Shown: positions 11,252 through 25,017, counted from the stretch's first letter. The stretch is 64,000 nt of DNA from Pegea sp. RAD2-039 (GCA_034620365.1 JAQGEQ010000376.1:50001-114000); one strand, 5' to 3'. Notes: generated by a model from the sequence alone, not told the origin. Program-made: numbers and translations.

Positions 11252-11373
11252 CTGACATTTAAAAAATGTCTTTTTAAATCATCAAAAGTTGAAACATTTT
11301 CAACAAGTTCAGATATCTTCTTCAATTCCAGTATTGTGGCAAAATTAGCTTCAAAATCTCTCAGAAATTTCAT
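11252..11373 (-). CDS. First exon of the MKFL gene, unit 1 (product truncated)
   Basis: The 122-nt exon is fully open: MKFLRDFEANFATILELKKI, then SELVENVSTFDDLKRHFLNV, with the same phase-2 donor. The following exon (acceptor near 11192) gives RILHF and then TAG, so this copy would make a 45-residue protein against 77 in unit 2. Most differences between the two exon 1 copies change the amino acid. Confidence 0.45.
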
Positions 11374-12929
11374 TGATTTTCAATCTAATGGAAAATAAAA
11401 GATCAAAATAAGTTGATCATCTCCAAAAGATTAGTTATCAGTTATAGTTTTACAGTTAAACCATCATGAAAAATATTTTCTGTTTAATAAACAACTCAAA
11501 GAAATTATTTAATTTTGACAAAAAGGTGGGGAGAAATAGTGAGATATCTTGGTTAATCTTATGATATTCTTATAGAATTTGTAATTAAGATTTTTCTTAG
11601 TTTCTTCATCTTATAATAAAATATTAAATCTAAAAACAAATTTTATTGGCAGTGGAAGATTATGAAGAATCTATTATTGAATATTTTCTTAAAGAAAAAA
11701 CGGATTGTTGGATGTCTGTAATTGATATTTATCAGATATTAATTTTCATCGAAAATTATGTCTGTATTGTTGGATGTCGGTATTTGATTGAGAAAAACAT
11801 TAATTTTCATCAAGGATTTAAATTAGTTAACTTTAAATGGCAATTTAAAGTTTGAATTAGACGAAAAGTTATATTTCTATTTGATATTATCTAAGTTGAT
11901 GGATCAAGGCTTTTCTAGGTAATTTTTGGTTAATTGTTATTGGGACATGTTGATGCTTCAGTATTCTGGACTATATTGGAAAACCTACCTTTCTTCAAGT
12001 ATAAAGTTCCAAAGGATAAAACATCACTGTGAATCTTCATCAAGTGATTTCTCAAATTATATTCAAAACTTTTGATTCAAATATTATTTGATTTTTTTTA
12101 ATCTTAGATTACTTTGAACTTTTTGTTTTTACAAGTTATTCGTAAATAACTTTGGCAAACTTTCAAATTGATGTTGCGCAATGAATGCACCTACTTGTTT
12201 ATGGATTTATTTGATGTATTCTTACATCATCAGCTGTAAAAATTCTTTTCAAACTTCTCTATCTTCCATCTTAAAAAGTTTTGTACATTTTACAATTTTT
12301 GATTTCATCTCAGAAGTTGTGTTTTGTAACTCACACTTGTTCATTGAGAATGCATAAAAGAAAGATCAAAATTTTTGTTTGAATAACTTTAATATAAATT
12401 ATTTTCATTAATTATTTGTTATTCTTTTAACTGCATGATTATAGTTTCTTTTTATATATTTCCATAATTATCAACAACTAGATTACAAACACATACAAAA
12501 ATTCAACATGAGTTTATTGCTCTTATTAGTATTATTGATTCTTTAGGTTAACTGTTTAATGCAGTCTATTCGCTCAAAAATTTTGCTTCTCTAAATGCAT
12601 CTTTGTATTCCTTGTTTTATAATTCCTTGTTCACCATAAAATTCTCTATTTAATTTCTAACACTGATTTTGTCAAAAAGCATAAATTAAATTTTTGTCAT
12701 ATTCGGATAAATATGGAAAACTTGTTAAATTTTTTAAACTAAAAGAAATGGACACTGAAAATAATTATTTATTTAATCAAAATGGAAAATTGCTTTTTGC
12801 TTTGTTTAAAAGCGTTGTTTACTTTTGTTATACTAAAGTTGTGATTTTTTAAAAGTCTGAAATTACAAAGGTAACAAATATATGCAAAAATTAATAGATA
12901 ATTTTTAAATAAATTATTTAAAAATTGAA

Positions 12930-13207
12930 AAAGAAATGGGTCCAATCTTATTGATTAGGCTGTGACACTTGTTTAGATGTATTGATGGGGATATAGAATG
13001 TAAGAGACCCCTGTCGAAGCATCACAATGCAGAGAACTAACTGAGGATATTTGAGGATCTAGCAAGCTAGATAGAACTATAGAGAATTATCATAAAGCTG
13101 CAAGAATACTCGACAACCATACAGTGCACACAGCTTCTAACCTCATACCGTCCACCATCTCAAGCCTCCTAGCAACTGGATTACAAGCGCACGCCACAAC
13201 GCCCGGC
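12930..13207 (-). ncRNA. 7SL/SRP-RNA-like gene, type B, unit 1
   Basis: The 5' Alu domain is almost the same as type A (two changed bases near CCAGYURCUAGG), and the 3' strand AAGUGUCACAGCCUAAUC with GGACCCAUUUCUUUUU is also kept. Helix-5 pairing survives through compensating or wobble changes (GCACU against AGUGU, GGUUAG against CUAAUC). The roughly 150-nt apical part is unlike type A and can form its own stems (UUGUCGA/UCGACAG, GGGG/CCCC, GCAU-UGUG-AUGC). The AT-rich flanks of A and B are still alignable, so the loci are old segmental duplicates. No SRP54 motif is visible. The AT box upstream is only 9-16 bp from the 5' end, which is odd for a TATA box. Confidence 0.74.
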
Positions 13208-14205
13208 GAAGGAAATTTATAAAGTTAAAATTTAAACTTTGTTTTTGATGATTATTTTTCTGCTTAAACATTATGTTTCAAATTTTTTAGCCTATCATTT
13301 AAGAAAACACTTTTAAAAATAATTTTTATTCATAATTGTTTATTATTAAAAACATTTAACTAAACTTAGTATTTTAAGTTAATTGAAGTCAAGAAACTAT
13401 TATTAACCTTGTAAAATTTTTTTAACATTAAATGTTACCACTAAAATTTTAAGCCTTTTTATGAACCTTTTAATATTACAGCATTTAACATGCATTGGTA
13501 AATTCAATTTTAATTACTGAATTTAGCCTATAATTATTATTTAAATTCTAATTATATTCATAATAAAGTTGATTTGCTCTGTTTTATTAAAGCTGATATT
13601 TTATGTAACTCTTGTTTATCAACTAATTTCACAATTTAGTTTATTTCACTAAGCAATCAGTAATCACTTAACAATCTTTTAAACCAAAATTCCTTTAGTA
13701 TTCCTTCTGTTTAACTTATTCATTATTACTTACTCAATACAGCAATTTTTGTAAATTATATTAAAAAGCTTGTTCTTTCTTTTACTAAAAATTTGATAAT
13801 TAAGTTAATTTGATTTTTACTTATGAATATTATTTACAGTTTAAACTAAAACTAAATTTAACTATTTCTTTCATTAGATGCATTTTTTTATGGAAATGTC
13901 ACCTTAACTAGCTTCACTGAAAAATACTAGAGAGTACTTATTACAAAGTAAATTCTAATTTGATTCAACTATTTGTTTTATTTAGAATCTTCTCATTCAT
14001 CTGATTCTACGATCGTATACAACGAAAAAATCTATACAAGAAAAATAATTTAAATATCAACTATTAAAAATCATTCAACGTAATAGACTTGATAAAGTGA
14101 AGTTGGTTTGCCTTCATTTTAAATACGCCTTTTGTGTTAAATTAAATGTAAGACTATTTTGTTGACTGAAAAGTTTACAAAAATAATTATAGCAACTTGA
14201 TTCTA

Positions 14206-14432
14206 TTAATTAAACAGTTTTATTATTAAACAATTAGTATTTGTAATGTTGTAGAAATATAATTTCACTAATTTTCTACCGTTTGCCTTTGATTGATCAG
14301 CCACACTATGAAACTTGCTTTTAAGAGCTTTCTTAGAAGTTTCAGCAGCTGGAGATACTTCAATAGGAGGCTTAGTAGAGTTCTTAGTTGTTTCTTCACA
14401 ATCTTGGAAATCTTCTCGACTTTGGCTGAAAC
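14206..14432 (-). CDS. Conserved 227-nt terminal exon, unit 2
   Basis: Copy of the exon at 499-725: same acceptor context, same 227-nt length, open to the same TAA. Against unit 1 the first full codon changes from Leu to Phe and one Asn becomes Ser; no frameshift is present. The neighbouring ATG-containing segment (MGDVVKQEERLL) is also preserved upstream, with a silent Leu codon change. Confidence 0.55.
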
Positions 14433-15933
14433 CTGTTCAAATAAATTTCAATATATTTTAATTTGCTAAATATCAAATTCCTTTTGTGTTACGTTTTTTA
14501 AAAAGAAAAAGCAGTTTGAGCCCAACACCATCTCTTCCTGGCTAATCACCTTCTTGGCCAACAACCTTTCTTCCTGCTTCACAACATCTCCCATTATGAC
14601 TTAAAGGACACTTTTTAATCTCTTTTTAAATACAAACAAAATTTTATTCTAAGCTTATACTTATCAACCTCTAACCAATTTTCTTCATACAAACTATATT
14701 TCAAAACTCTATAAACTAAAATACAAGAAGAACAATGTAAGATATATTACACAATATAAACTAACCAAAATTAAGAACCTAATTATTTAAAATTAATAAT
14801 ACTTGATAAAAAAAGTGCTTTAAGTAATAAATATTGAATAAAAGATTATGCAATTGAATGATTTATCAGATACTAAAAAAGTGTTTGTAGCACTAAAGTT
14901 AAACTTTTTTCAATGAAGCTAATAACCAATTTCAATTGATGTTATTAACACTTTACCAACGAAGTCTAATACAAACTTTGATCAAATGAAAATAATAATT
15001 AAAATATTTAATCTGATCCCAAAAGCATTCACACCAAGATACTATAGTGGCTTAGTATAAGAAAGAATTCTGCAAGATCAGTTAGATTAACATAATTACC
15101 TAAGTTCTTCATCTACATTCAAAAATTAAATTAAAAAGATAAAAGATTAGTAACTATAGTTTGAAAAGAATGTAAAATGACTGCCTAAGAGCAAATGATA
15201 TAATAATTTCATGTCTTAGAATTATAGCATTTTCTTATATTGCATAACAGTAATTTACATTCATCAAGAAAGTTTGCACAATTTTTAATTGTACTAAATA
15301 ATTGCTAGTTTATATAGTTTTATGGCTATAAAATTAATTATATACTAATCTACTTTAGATAAAATTGAAAGATTGCAGACAGGGATAGAACATTTTTATT
15401 TTCAAGCCGTCTTCTTAAAAACTTAGTTTAATTTGCAAATTAAAGCATAATCTTTCTCTAATCATATTTCATATTTTTAATCAAAATTTTAATTGTCTTC
15501 ATTTTAAAAATATATGCGAGGAATTGCTTTTGTCATTTGTTTTAATACTTTTACTATTAAAATTACTCTTTTAAAACATCAAACTGAAACACTAGTGATT
15601 TTGAAAAAATTTGCGATAAATGACCGTAAAATATTTGTAAACTAAGATTTCAAATAGTTCTTAAAACTATCAAAAGATTCCACTATCAACCAAATCCTTA
15701 TTTTTATTGAGTGGCTTGCCTGTCTTCTAAGATTTAAACACTTTAATATATTAATTAGATTAGGAAGTGATTTAAAGCCAATGGTTTTTTTCGACAATTT
15801 GAAGAGAGAGCCATGAGACAGTTGTTATGTTTAGATACGCTAACAGTTGTATGCTAGTTGATCATGTGATCAGCTAATGTTGTGTTTCTAGCTGCAAGAT
15901 TTTTATCAGTGCCATAGTAAGCTGATGATTTCT

Positions 15934-16006
15934 ATAGCGCCTCTACTGGTTACTATTGTTTTGGTCGTTATGCTTCGTTGCTTACAAATGATTTCTGTAT
16001 CACGTG
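15934..16006. promoter_or_regulatory. Conserved E-box element, unit 2
   Basis: Copy of the unit 1 element: the GCGCCTCTACTGG block and a CACGTG at 16001-16006. The upstream inverted repeat is slightly imperfect here. Confidence 0.45.
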
Positions 16007-17859
16007 TTTAACAGTTGTTTACAAAAACAGTTTCATATGTTGTGCCTGAAATAAACAAGTGTTTTACAAGATTTTGTTGCAATCGAAGCAGCGTTCTCGG
16101 GTTGATGAAACATATGATGTTGATAACATCAGCAATTAAGTCACTATTAGAAAAAAGCTAAGAATTATTAATAATTTGTAATGGGACTAGAAGAAAGACT
16201 AATGGTATCACTAGTGGAGAGTGCTAGAAATTATTGTAAAATGTTGTAGAAATCATCAGTTGTTGTAGAAATGTTTACTTCAAATTTTACTTCAGAAACT
16301 ATAATAAAAAAATTTTTAATTACTCATTTAGAGGTTTAAAAATTAAGAAACTAAATCACAAAACATAAAACCGTATCTGTTACTGAAACAGAATACAGCT
16401 GTATATTTTTAAACGTTTAAAAAATTGTAGTTTTATAAACCTAAATATTGTAGTCAAACATTTACTCAAAGTAATTGTTTTGTTTGTTTTGATTATGAAT
16501 AACAGAAACAATTTAAAGGCTTTTGCGGCAGTTTAAGTTTAAAATAACTTGATCTATAAACAAGTAAGAAAGCAATTTATTTTATAGTAAGCAAATCAGT
16601 TAGCAATTACAGAAGAGTTTGATTATAGAAAAAATTTGGAAATTTTGAACTTTTATACTTGCTTATAGTAAACTTCAGCAAAGTAACTGACAAAGAGATA
16701 GCTTACAACAAATAGTGGTGCTCCCAGTTTCATTTTAAGGAAATAAACTCTCAAAACTCTCATAGGTCTTATCAAAAATAGTTCATTAAAAATCTCAAAA
16801 AAAGATAAAATACCCTCACTATCCAAGTCTAATACACCAATCTTACAAACAATTTGATTATTTTAACAAGTAGCACCGACTTGAAGATTGTGCATGATAA
16901 TAACATCAAGTATCTATCCACCGACTTGGAATCCAAAGTAAGACTCTCTCGTTTGGCTTACAAGCAACAAATACAAGAATATATTTAAAGTTAGTTGATA
17001 AAAGCTTTGAAAACTTATCAAAGATGATCTTACCACTATTTGAAAGAATAAAGAAAAAGATAATTATTTCAAAAGCTTCATCTCACCAACAAGACTTTAT
17101 GAAACGACTTCACGAGAAACGCTGACAAAAAAATTCAAAAACACAAAATTGATCATAATATGATTTTATTAAACTTTTTCTTCAATATAGAAGAATTGAA
17201 ACAGAAAATCGAGTTGAGAATAAAGTTGTCTTATAATTAAGATAAAAACTTCCCAATTAGTCTTTGCTTTCTCGTTTTTGTTATCAAAGCCATCTTTGTG
17301 GAATTACAAAACATTGTTGTACCTAAAAATTAGTAGTAGACATCAAAATACTTTTGATTCTACAAATCTTCTTTTATAAAAGATACACAAAAGTTGTAAA
17401 AAAATATTTTTTGATAAACAATAATCTGTAAAACTTTTGACAACTCGTACACTAATTATTTTTAATCATTATTTTAAATGAGATAAAATAAACTGAATGA
17501 GAGTTTCTCCTAGTATTTCAGTTCTTACATCAGCAGCATACTCTTCAGTATTAACAAATTTGGTTGAATTCTGAGCCTTTTTTTAATTATAGCTTTCCTA
17601 AGCCATCTCAATATTCGAGACAAGTTTCTACCTTGTGATTACTCATAAATTGTTAATTCCAATTAAATTAGATGTATAGGAAAAAGTATTTATATGCAAA
17701 TGAAAGATGGAATGCTATAAACTCGATTCAACAAACGTACATCTGGCTGCAATGTGATTTAGATTTGATGATTGTGGAACTATTATTTATCTATCTGTTT
17801 TCTTGCTTCATATGAAGAATCGGTTTGTTTTGGTTCATGAAAGATGTTGATGAATGCCT

Positions 17860-18438
17860 TCAAACTTCACGTTCTTCTGTAAGTTGAGAGAACTGTTAAT
17901 TAAACTGTTTGTAAACAAATATTCGGTTTTTGTATTCAAAAATTTATAAGTATTTATAATTATTTTGACGTTTTGTAAATAAATCAATAACATTTTCTTT
18001 AATCTAAATATAAATTTCGAATTTATTTAAAATTTGAGAAAAAATTTGTGGATTTTGTGTTTTTTAAAACTGAAATAATTGAAATCAGGAAAAATTTTAT
18101 TGGTGATTTAAAGCTGTTTAAACAGTATTACAGGTTTACCTTGTTAGATATGGTTCAATTTATATACTCTAGCAATTTTCTATGAAAATTATGATCACAA
18201 AATTAATAGTTTAGTTTTATTTCAAATCTGTTCGTTGATATTAGATGTTTGCTGGAGTTTTTCAAGATAAAATTATAATAGGACTGCATCAAAACAACAA
18301 ATATTTTTAATGAAAATCAATGAAACCTGAACAATCTACAGCAACTGAAAAATGTTTTGATTTTCTCTTGTTGCATTCGGACATTCTCATCAGCTGACAT
18401 TTGTCTAAATTGTCAACTGAATCTTCATTATCCACCAG
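17860..18438 (-). CDS. Micro-exon gene, unit 2 copy
   Basis: Same architecture as 4174-4752: a 112-nt open segment (18438-18327) and a 17-nt terminal exon (17876-17860) whose first codon becomes Glu (EEREV). Changes relative to unit 1 in the larger segment are Glu to Asp, Asp to Val and one silent Ser codon. Both splice junctions are retained. Confidence 0.5.
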
Positions 18439-18943
18439 ATAGTTTAAAAAAGTTGGAAATTTGACCAACAAACTCAGTAATTTCGAATTTTGAAGTTTTA
18501 TTTAAAGTTAATCAAATGGGTAAACCAAACTTTTGATAACAAGTAGCTGATGATATAAATAGTCGAAAATGTAATGTAGTTTTTACTAAGAGTTTTTTTT
18601 AGTTTAATACTGACCAGCTTCTTATAGAAAATTTAGAAGCAGTTTAAATACATATCTATTACTAACATGACGTTTAGATTCAATATTAATTTTAATATAA
18701 ATGAATAATCAAAACTGTGTTCATAGAAAGTAATAACAAATATACAATTTAGTTTTGATCTAGAGTTAAGTAATATGAAATGTAATTGTTGTTTAAAAAC
18801 TTTTTAAAATATTAAAAGTAATAAAATTATAATTTATATCTATATATATTTACAAAATACACTTAAATAAATACTAAATTAAAATATTTATCATTATATA
18901 AATACATTTATAAACAAAACAGAAATACCATACCATACCATGA

Positions 18944-19019
18944 CGCTTAAAACCTCAAACCTTCCACTATCTCAAGCCTCTTGGTAGCTGGATTACAAGC
19001 GTATGCCACAACCCTCAGC
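18944..19019 (-). pseudogene. 7SL-like locus type C, Alu-domain relic, unit 2
   Basis: Copy of the 5257-5334 relic with the same altered 5' end and missing 3' half. It has drifted by a few bases from the unit 1 copy, unlike the type A and B Alu domains, which are unchanged between units. Confidence 0.65.
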
Positions 19020-19639
19020 GAATGTGACTTTTCAAAATATTATTTAAATGCAATGTTTTTTTTTATATAATCTTCTCTTTCGAAAGTCACTTTTCAAATA
19101 TTGATCAACTAAAGAAATAAAAAAGAAATGAAACAAATTTGAAACTACATTCTTTTAAATCCTAAGCATTTTCAAGTTAATCTAAAATTAAAAATTTAAG
19201 TTTACTCAAAAACCTCTTTAATGAAATCAAAACTTGTTATTATTTAATATTTATGAATATGAAAATGTGTCAATCTACATTACTTTAAAATGTCATTAAA
19301 ATGAATATAAATGTAATAAATAATGTTCTCTTTTCAAAAAGATTATAAATTTTTTATTTAGCATACATAATTTTCTTACTGAATATTCTGATTGGTATTA
19401 CTTGAAGATAGTATGTGATTCAATTTACTACTCTAATATTCATATAGTGAAGATAACATCTAGAAACCATACTAACTGTTCTACTAATATATGAAGCAGA
19501 ATTTTCTTTACAACAGATTATTGTAAAAAAAGGAATTGTCAACTTCAATGTAAACATCATCAACAGATACTGTTGATATCATCATCGATTAAATGGCTGC
19601 ACATCTAAGTTCTGCAATTTGATAAATTCATTTCTTACG

Positions 19640-20020
19640 AACACTAGGATAACAAGTCCAGTACGACAAAAGCTGCTCTGTACCATTCAAAATCAAAACT
19701 AGAGTAAGATAGGTGTGTTTACTCAATACAACACTCTTCGGGATTTTCATTTTAATGTTACTACGATAAGGCTTTTATACGTGTGTCAAAGGAGTTTATC
19801 TTCATTTAAGATCTGATAGAAATCTTTTTAATGCATCACGTCTAAAGGCAAAGAGCAAAGTAAAATACATCATCATTTGCGTCCTACTTTTTGCTGATGA
19901 TGAAACAATTGTTGCATAATAAGCTAAAACCTACAGATACTGATAGATTAATTCTCAGTAGCCTGCAACAACTTCGGAATCAAAATCAATTTAAATATAT
20001 TTCTAGACGTCCATCTATTT
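19640..20020 (+). mobile_element. LINE reverse-transcriptase relic, unit 2
   Basis: Copy of the relic at 5930-6345, with the same FADD box and NNFGIKIN-like segment and the same stop-rich state. It was carried along by duplication of the unit and is not a separate insertion. Confidence 0.73.
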
Positions 20021-20420
20021 TGTAGAAATTAGACTTATTCCTATGTTTGTAATTGTTCATTAACATTTTACTGATTTTATAAATTTCTTGTGGCACCCAC
20101 AAAAGCTAAACTTTAAATAGTTTATAAATACCGTGAAGATACTGTTCATTCAGGATTGTCCCATAGGAGACCCCAGTTAATTTTTGGAACCGATCGATGT
20201 GACGGTTCATGAAAAATATTAAAGTAGAAACTCACTTAAAAGTACAAAAAGTGTAAAGCTGATTGTCTTTTAAACGAGCTGGCTAGATATGATATGTGTT
20301 TCTGCCGCTGTTTTACAATTATAAAAGAATTTTATAATAAATTACGTAAAATTGTAGCTGTTTATGTAAAATTTTCTCTATTTATAAAATTTTATACTCA
20401 TTATTTTATTCTTTTGCAAT

Positions 20421-20516
20421 TTAGCTGTTTTGGGGATGTGAAAATGAAGATGACTTCCTGATGGGTTCATTGTCAGTGTCGGCATCATTATTTTCAATAT
20501 CATGGTTACTAGTCAC
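20421..20516 (-). CDS. Acidic 96-nt exon, unit 2
   Basis: Same exon as 6732-6827, with intact acceptor, length, frame and stop, and a single missense change (Thr to Ile). Confidence 0.4.
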   Translation of the reverse strand: MTSNHDIENNDADTDNEPIRKSSSFSHPQNS

Positions 20517-20559
20517 CTAGAAATTGTTTTGTTGACTTCAAACAATCAAAAGACAATGT

Positions 20560-20921
20560 TGACGTCACAACCAACGTCAACAGTGTCATCTTCTTATATT
20601 TCCTTAGAAAAAGCTCTTCGCTCAGTTTACTCTTGATCTTTAACTTTCTTAACTGTGATTGATAACTTTACAACCACACAAGTTCACCAGTGACGTCATC
20701 GATTCAATTCGATGTAATACTGTTACAATTGAGAAAGCCTTGACACACATTCAGCATATTTACTTTGGTCACGTGATGGATAACGTTCTTAACGCGTAAA
20801 TGGTAGTGGAGTTGATGACGTCGATGATAATGATTGTTGTTAGTGTGTTTCACTTCATTGGGAGTGTAGGGAATGGTCTTCATGTCAAATTGATACTCAA
20901 TTGATGCTAATGATGACGTCA
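20560..20921. promoter_or_regulatory. CRE cluster, unit 2
   Basis: The same three exact TGACGTCA sites (20560-20567, 20691-20698, 20914-20921) and the E-box are unchanged from unit 1, although the sequence between them carries substitutions and a 2-bp indel. Confidence 0.6.
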
Positions 20922-21100
20922 CAAACACTTGTCAATAAAATAGTAGAGATTTTTGAGGTAATATTTGATTGAGAGTAACAGCAAGAGAACAAGCAAGTGA
21001 TCTGTCAATAATTCAATCGTGTCATCATCTACTCAGTGAAATTTACAAATTAATTCTGTTTTTTTTTAAATTATTTTAATTAATTATCTAAAAATTTGGA

Positions 21101-21363
21101 AAATGAAATGGGTCCAATACTACCGGTTAGGCTGTGACACTTATTTAGAGAAATGATCGGATGACTTTTATTAATATTCTTGTCAAAGTACTACAATAGA
21201 GAAATTTGCCTAAAGAAATCAGGTAGAAAATTGAACCAATTAGAATCAGAAAGAAGTTCGAACATCTGATCATAAAACAGTGTACACAGCTCCTAACCTC
21301 ATACCGTCCACCATCTCAAGCCTCCTAGTAGCTGGATTACAAGCGCACGCCACAACGCCCGGC
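21101..21363 (-). ncRNA. 7SL/SRP-RNA-like gene, type A, unit 2
   Basis: Near-identical to 7410-7671: the Alu-domain portion is unchanged over roughly 100 nt, and the few differences (about five substitutions and one inserted T) all fall in the apical part. The TATA-like element about 24-31 bp upstream is retained. The terminator run is shortened to T4. Confidence 0.78.
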
Positions 21364-21708
21364 GAAAATACGTTTTCGAAATCATATTTATACCTTTTTT
21401 CTTATAATAATATTTCTCCTTAAACATCAATTTCCTAATTTCATTGCTTATTTAATAATTACATAAATAAAAACTTGTTTTGTTCTTACTTATTTAATAC
21501 AAAGAAAACTCTTAACTAAATTGCTGTTTTAGGTTATCGCACAATTAGTACTTGGAAGCAGCTGTCAGCAGTCATTGTCATCTTAAGATCACTCGCGTTG
21601 TTTAAGTAAAAGTTGAACTCATCTAATATTGCCAACATTACCATTTATAATTTGTGATTTGTTTTCGTTTTGATAATATTAACTCTATAGGTATTATTTG
21701 TGAAAATG

Positions 21709-21776
21709 TATGTTAACGAGAGCTACTCTCTTCAGGCATTCTGCCTCGCGTTTATTGTAATAAATAAATAAATAAA
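21709..21776 (+). repeat. SINE/LINE-type 3' tail, unit 2
   Basis: Copy of the tail at 8010-8090, carried by unit duplication, with an ATAAATAAATAAA end. Confidence 0.65.
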
Positions 21777-23069
21777 GAATTGAATAATATAAATCTAGCA
21801 ATTTTCGCTAAAGACCGAAAATAATTTTAGTTTAGTTTAATTTTAAAAACATCACCAGAAAACCACTGAATTATTTTTGTAAAATTTATAATATTTTAAA
21901 ATTATTTTTGTAATTTTGAATTTAAGTTGAACATGAAACGTCAAAGAGACACAAAACTTGTTTCTATATTTTTATTTAGTTTGCAATTTTTAAAGTGATT
22001 AAGTTACATGCATTTAGTAAAGTCAAATTTAAATATATCAGTTGACTAACTACAAATTTGTAATCACAAAATACAGTTAAATAATGATAAAGTTGAATTC
22101 CTCCCTTTATTCAAAGCTGCTTTTTTGGTTTGCATTTTTTGATCACTTAATTCTATATTGGCTTCACTTTCAAAACCATTAGCAATCATCTAACATTCTT
22201 TAAGTATTATTGTAGTATCTGTTTCACTTATTCACTTTTACTGTATTGCTAAAGCAAATTATAAACATTTCATAATCAAGCTTTATCTGGCTTATACTTT
22301 TAACTTCTAAAATTAAGTTTTGTTGATTGTATTTATGAGCTAAAGATACAAATTAAACTGAATTGAAATATAACTAAAGAACTCATTAACCGTAGTTTTA
22401 TTATTACATTTAGATTTAGCAAAAACTCACAAAAGTTTAGACGAATTTCACAAGATATACACAGAAGATACTAAATGAAATTAATTAAATGAGCTTCTTT
22501 TACTTTAGCTTTGATTACATGAAGATCTGTTGATAAATTCCCTTCTTTCACTGATAACTATTACATAATTTCTAATATAGAGTAAACACTAAATTTAATT
22601 CAATTATATGTTTTATTTAGATAGTTTTCTCGTTCATCTGATTACATCTAATTATACGATTGTATACAACGAGAAATCTATACAAAGATTTCAGTTCAAC
22701 ATCAAATAATAAAATATTCAACATATACCAAACATAAAACCTCATTTGCTATTCTAATGTACTCGATTTCTTTTGGTCAAGCATTACTTAATACACCTTG
22801 TCAAAAAAATGTGTTTGTCCCAACTTTTCTGTAAAGACACTTTCAGTAGTAGTGTATCAAGGTAGAATGTAAGACGTAAAATAAAAAATTAGTATATGCA
22901 AATAAAAGGTCAAATTGTTAAATATAATTAAATTTAATGTAAAGGAAAAAGTATTCATATGCAAATGAAAGGCTACCTACTATTAATATCATCATTGATT
23001 AAATGGCTGCACATCAAAGTTCTTCAATTTGATAAATTCATTTCTTACAAACACTAAATCTGTATTTAC

Positions 23070-23154
23070 CTGACAGATTTTGCAAGAAATGTTTCTAAAG
23101 TTTATCAACTGTGCTCCACTTTGCAAAGAAAGATTTGTAAATTTCAGATGTTTG
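23070..23154 (-). CDS. 85-nt exon of the array gene family, unit 2 insert
   Basis: Flanked by an acceptor (tttataatcaag) and a donor (CAG|GTAAAT), it reads KHLKFTNLSLQSGAQLINFR then NISCKICQ in one frame. Another frame, which would follow exon 1 of the neighbouring MKFL copy in phase 0, reads QTSEIYKSFFAKWSTVDKL and stops. The unit 3 copy (near 32527-32610) keeps the first frame (AQLMRFRNMSCKICQ) and a better GTAAGT donor. Which frame is used is unresolved. Confidence 0.35.
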
Positions 23155-24245
23155 CTTGATTATAAATAAACAAAAAGTTAAAAAAGGAAAATTCAACAAG
23201 TTCAGATATCTTCATCAACTCCAGTATTGTGGATAAAGTACCTTCAAAATCTCTCAGAAATTTCATTGATTTTCAATCTAATGAAAAATAAAAGATCAAA
23301 ATAAGTTGATCATCTCCGAAAGATTAGTTATCAGTTATCAGTTATAGTTTTACAGTTGTACCATCATGAAAAATATTTTCTGTTTAAGAAACAACTCATA
23401 GAAGTTATTTAAATTTGACAAGAAGGTGAGGAGAAATATTCTCAGATGTAGAAAACGATTTTATTGATTTTGAAAATCAAATCTTCATCTGATTAAAGGA
23501 TGATGTTAACAACTAAGACTAATAATCCTAAATTAAGAACTCAATGGTGACACACTATAAGAATTATCCAAAACAAACTTTCCGCCAAGAAATTTTTATC
23601 AAATGCGTTCTATCAAACAAAATAATTAAGATAAAATTGTATATAAACTAGTAGTTTGTAAAAGCTAAAAAACAAAACTGATTTTATATTTTATCTGCAT
23701 TTTTTAAAGCATTTTATCAAATTATTAAGAAATTATGATTTCTTCTAAAGTTCAATCAAAACACACATTTCTATGAAAATAATGAAATTAAAAGAAATTG
23801 CTTTAGAAACTAAAACCTTAATTAATATACTATTATATAAAAGCTTATTTTTATAGAAAGTTAATAAAACAGCTTTAATTATTTTTTATTATCAGTATAT
23901 TTAGAATAAAAAAATGTTTGTTTCAATTAAATAGTTCAATTAACTAAACTGAAAAGTTAAATTGATCTATGACAAAATTTAGTCAAATATAAAAATGATT
24001 TAAAACTAAATGACAAATGTTTAAGATGTTGATATGAAATATGTGACAGGATGAATATTATAAAGATGAAACCATCGATTATGGCAGACAAATTTGTGAA
24101 TGAATAAGCTATTGCAACAAACGCACATCTGGCTGCAGTGTGATTGATATTTGATGATTGTAGAGCTATTATTTATCTAGCTGTTTTCTTGCTTCATCTG
24201 CAGAATCGGTATGTTTTGGTTCACGAAAGATGTTGATGAATGTCT

Positions 24246-24262
24246 TCAAACTTTATGTTCGT
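24246..24262 (-). CDS. 17-nt terminal micro-exon, second unit 2 copy
   Basis: Same micro-exon with acceptor ending acttgcag, phase 1, reading DEHKV and TGA. It lies downstream (minus strand) of exons at 25018-25138 and 25204-25270 that may feed it, but the exon at 25018 ends in phase 2, so a direct join is out of frame. Confidence 0.35.
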
Positions 24263-25017
24263 CTGCAAGTTAAAAAAACTGTTTGTTAAACTGTTTGTAA
24301 ACAAATTTTTGTTTTTGTATTCAAAATTTGATACGTGTTTATAATTATTTTGATGTTTTGTAAATAAATAAAAAAGTTTTTCAATCTAAAGATAAAAATT
24401 CAAATTATTCAAAAATTAAAACACAATTTGTGGAATTTGTGTTTTTAAAACTGAAATAAGTGAAATCAAGAAAAATTTTATTGGTCATTTAAAGCTGTTT
24501 TCTCATTAGGTAAAATCAATAATAGAAAACAAACAAACGAAAATTTGATAAAAAACGTTTATTATTGGATCACAAATTTTTAGATTCATTACAAAAATAA
24601 TTTTATAAAAGTTTCTTGGAGTCTTAAACCAAAAAGCTTTTATTTATTTCAAGTTGAATTATTTACATTTACTTCTAACAAAAAAACTTTGCAACAAAGT
24701 AGCAACATGAAAGTAGTGACTTTGAAGTCAAAGTATTTAGCATCCAAATTCAATTCTTCGTTGATATTAGAAGTTTGCTTGAGTCTTTCAAGATAAGATT
24801 ATAAAAGGACTGCATCAAAACAACAAATATTTTAATGAAAATCATTGAAACCTGAATAAACTACAGCAACTAATAAACGTTTAGATTTCCTCCTGTTGCA
24901 TTCGGTCTATCTAATCAGCTGACATTTGTCTAAATGGTCCAAATATCTTCATCATCTACCTGAAAAGTAAGATCAAGTCTTAACCAACATATCGATTAAT
25001 CTTTGATTTAAAATTAC

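Larger units (their letters stand above)
1..13713. repeat. Tandem array unit 1 (about 13.7 kb)
   Basis: The sequence starting at base 1 recurs at 13714 and again at 28026, and the intervening order is the same: the 227-nt exon, the E-box element, small exons, the type C 7SL relic, the LINE relic, the CRE cluster, 7SL type A, a SINE-like tail, further exons, 7SL type B. By eye, copies differ mainly by scattered substitutions and small indels. Unit 1 alone has an extra local duplication near 9.39-10.13 kb. The remaining stretches between the listed exons (roughly 900-2100, 2300-3100, 5340-5900, 7240-7400, 8100-9400 and 11400-12900) are AT-rich and show no coding or RNA signal that I can support. 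Confidence 0.93.

Noticed and set aside
7410-13207. Interpretation of the 7SL-like loci as retroposed SINEs (as in Alu or B1)
   Set aside because: Flanks of A, B and C are homologous, there is no A-rich tail or target-site duplication, and a helix-5 3' strand is retained; segmental duplication fits better.
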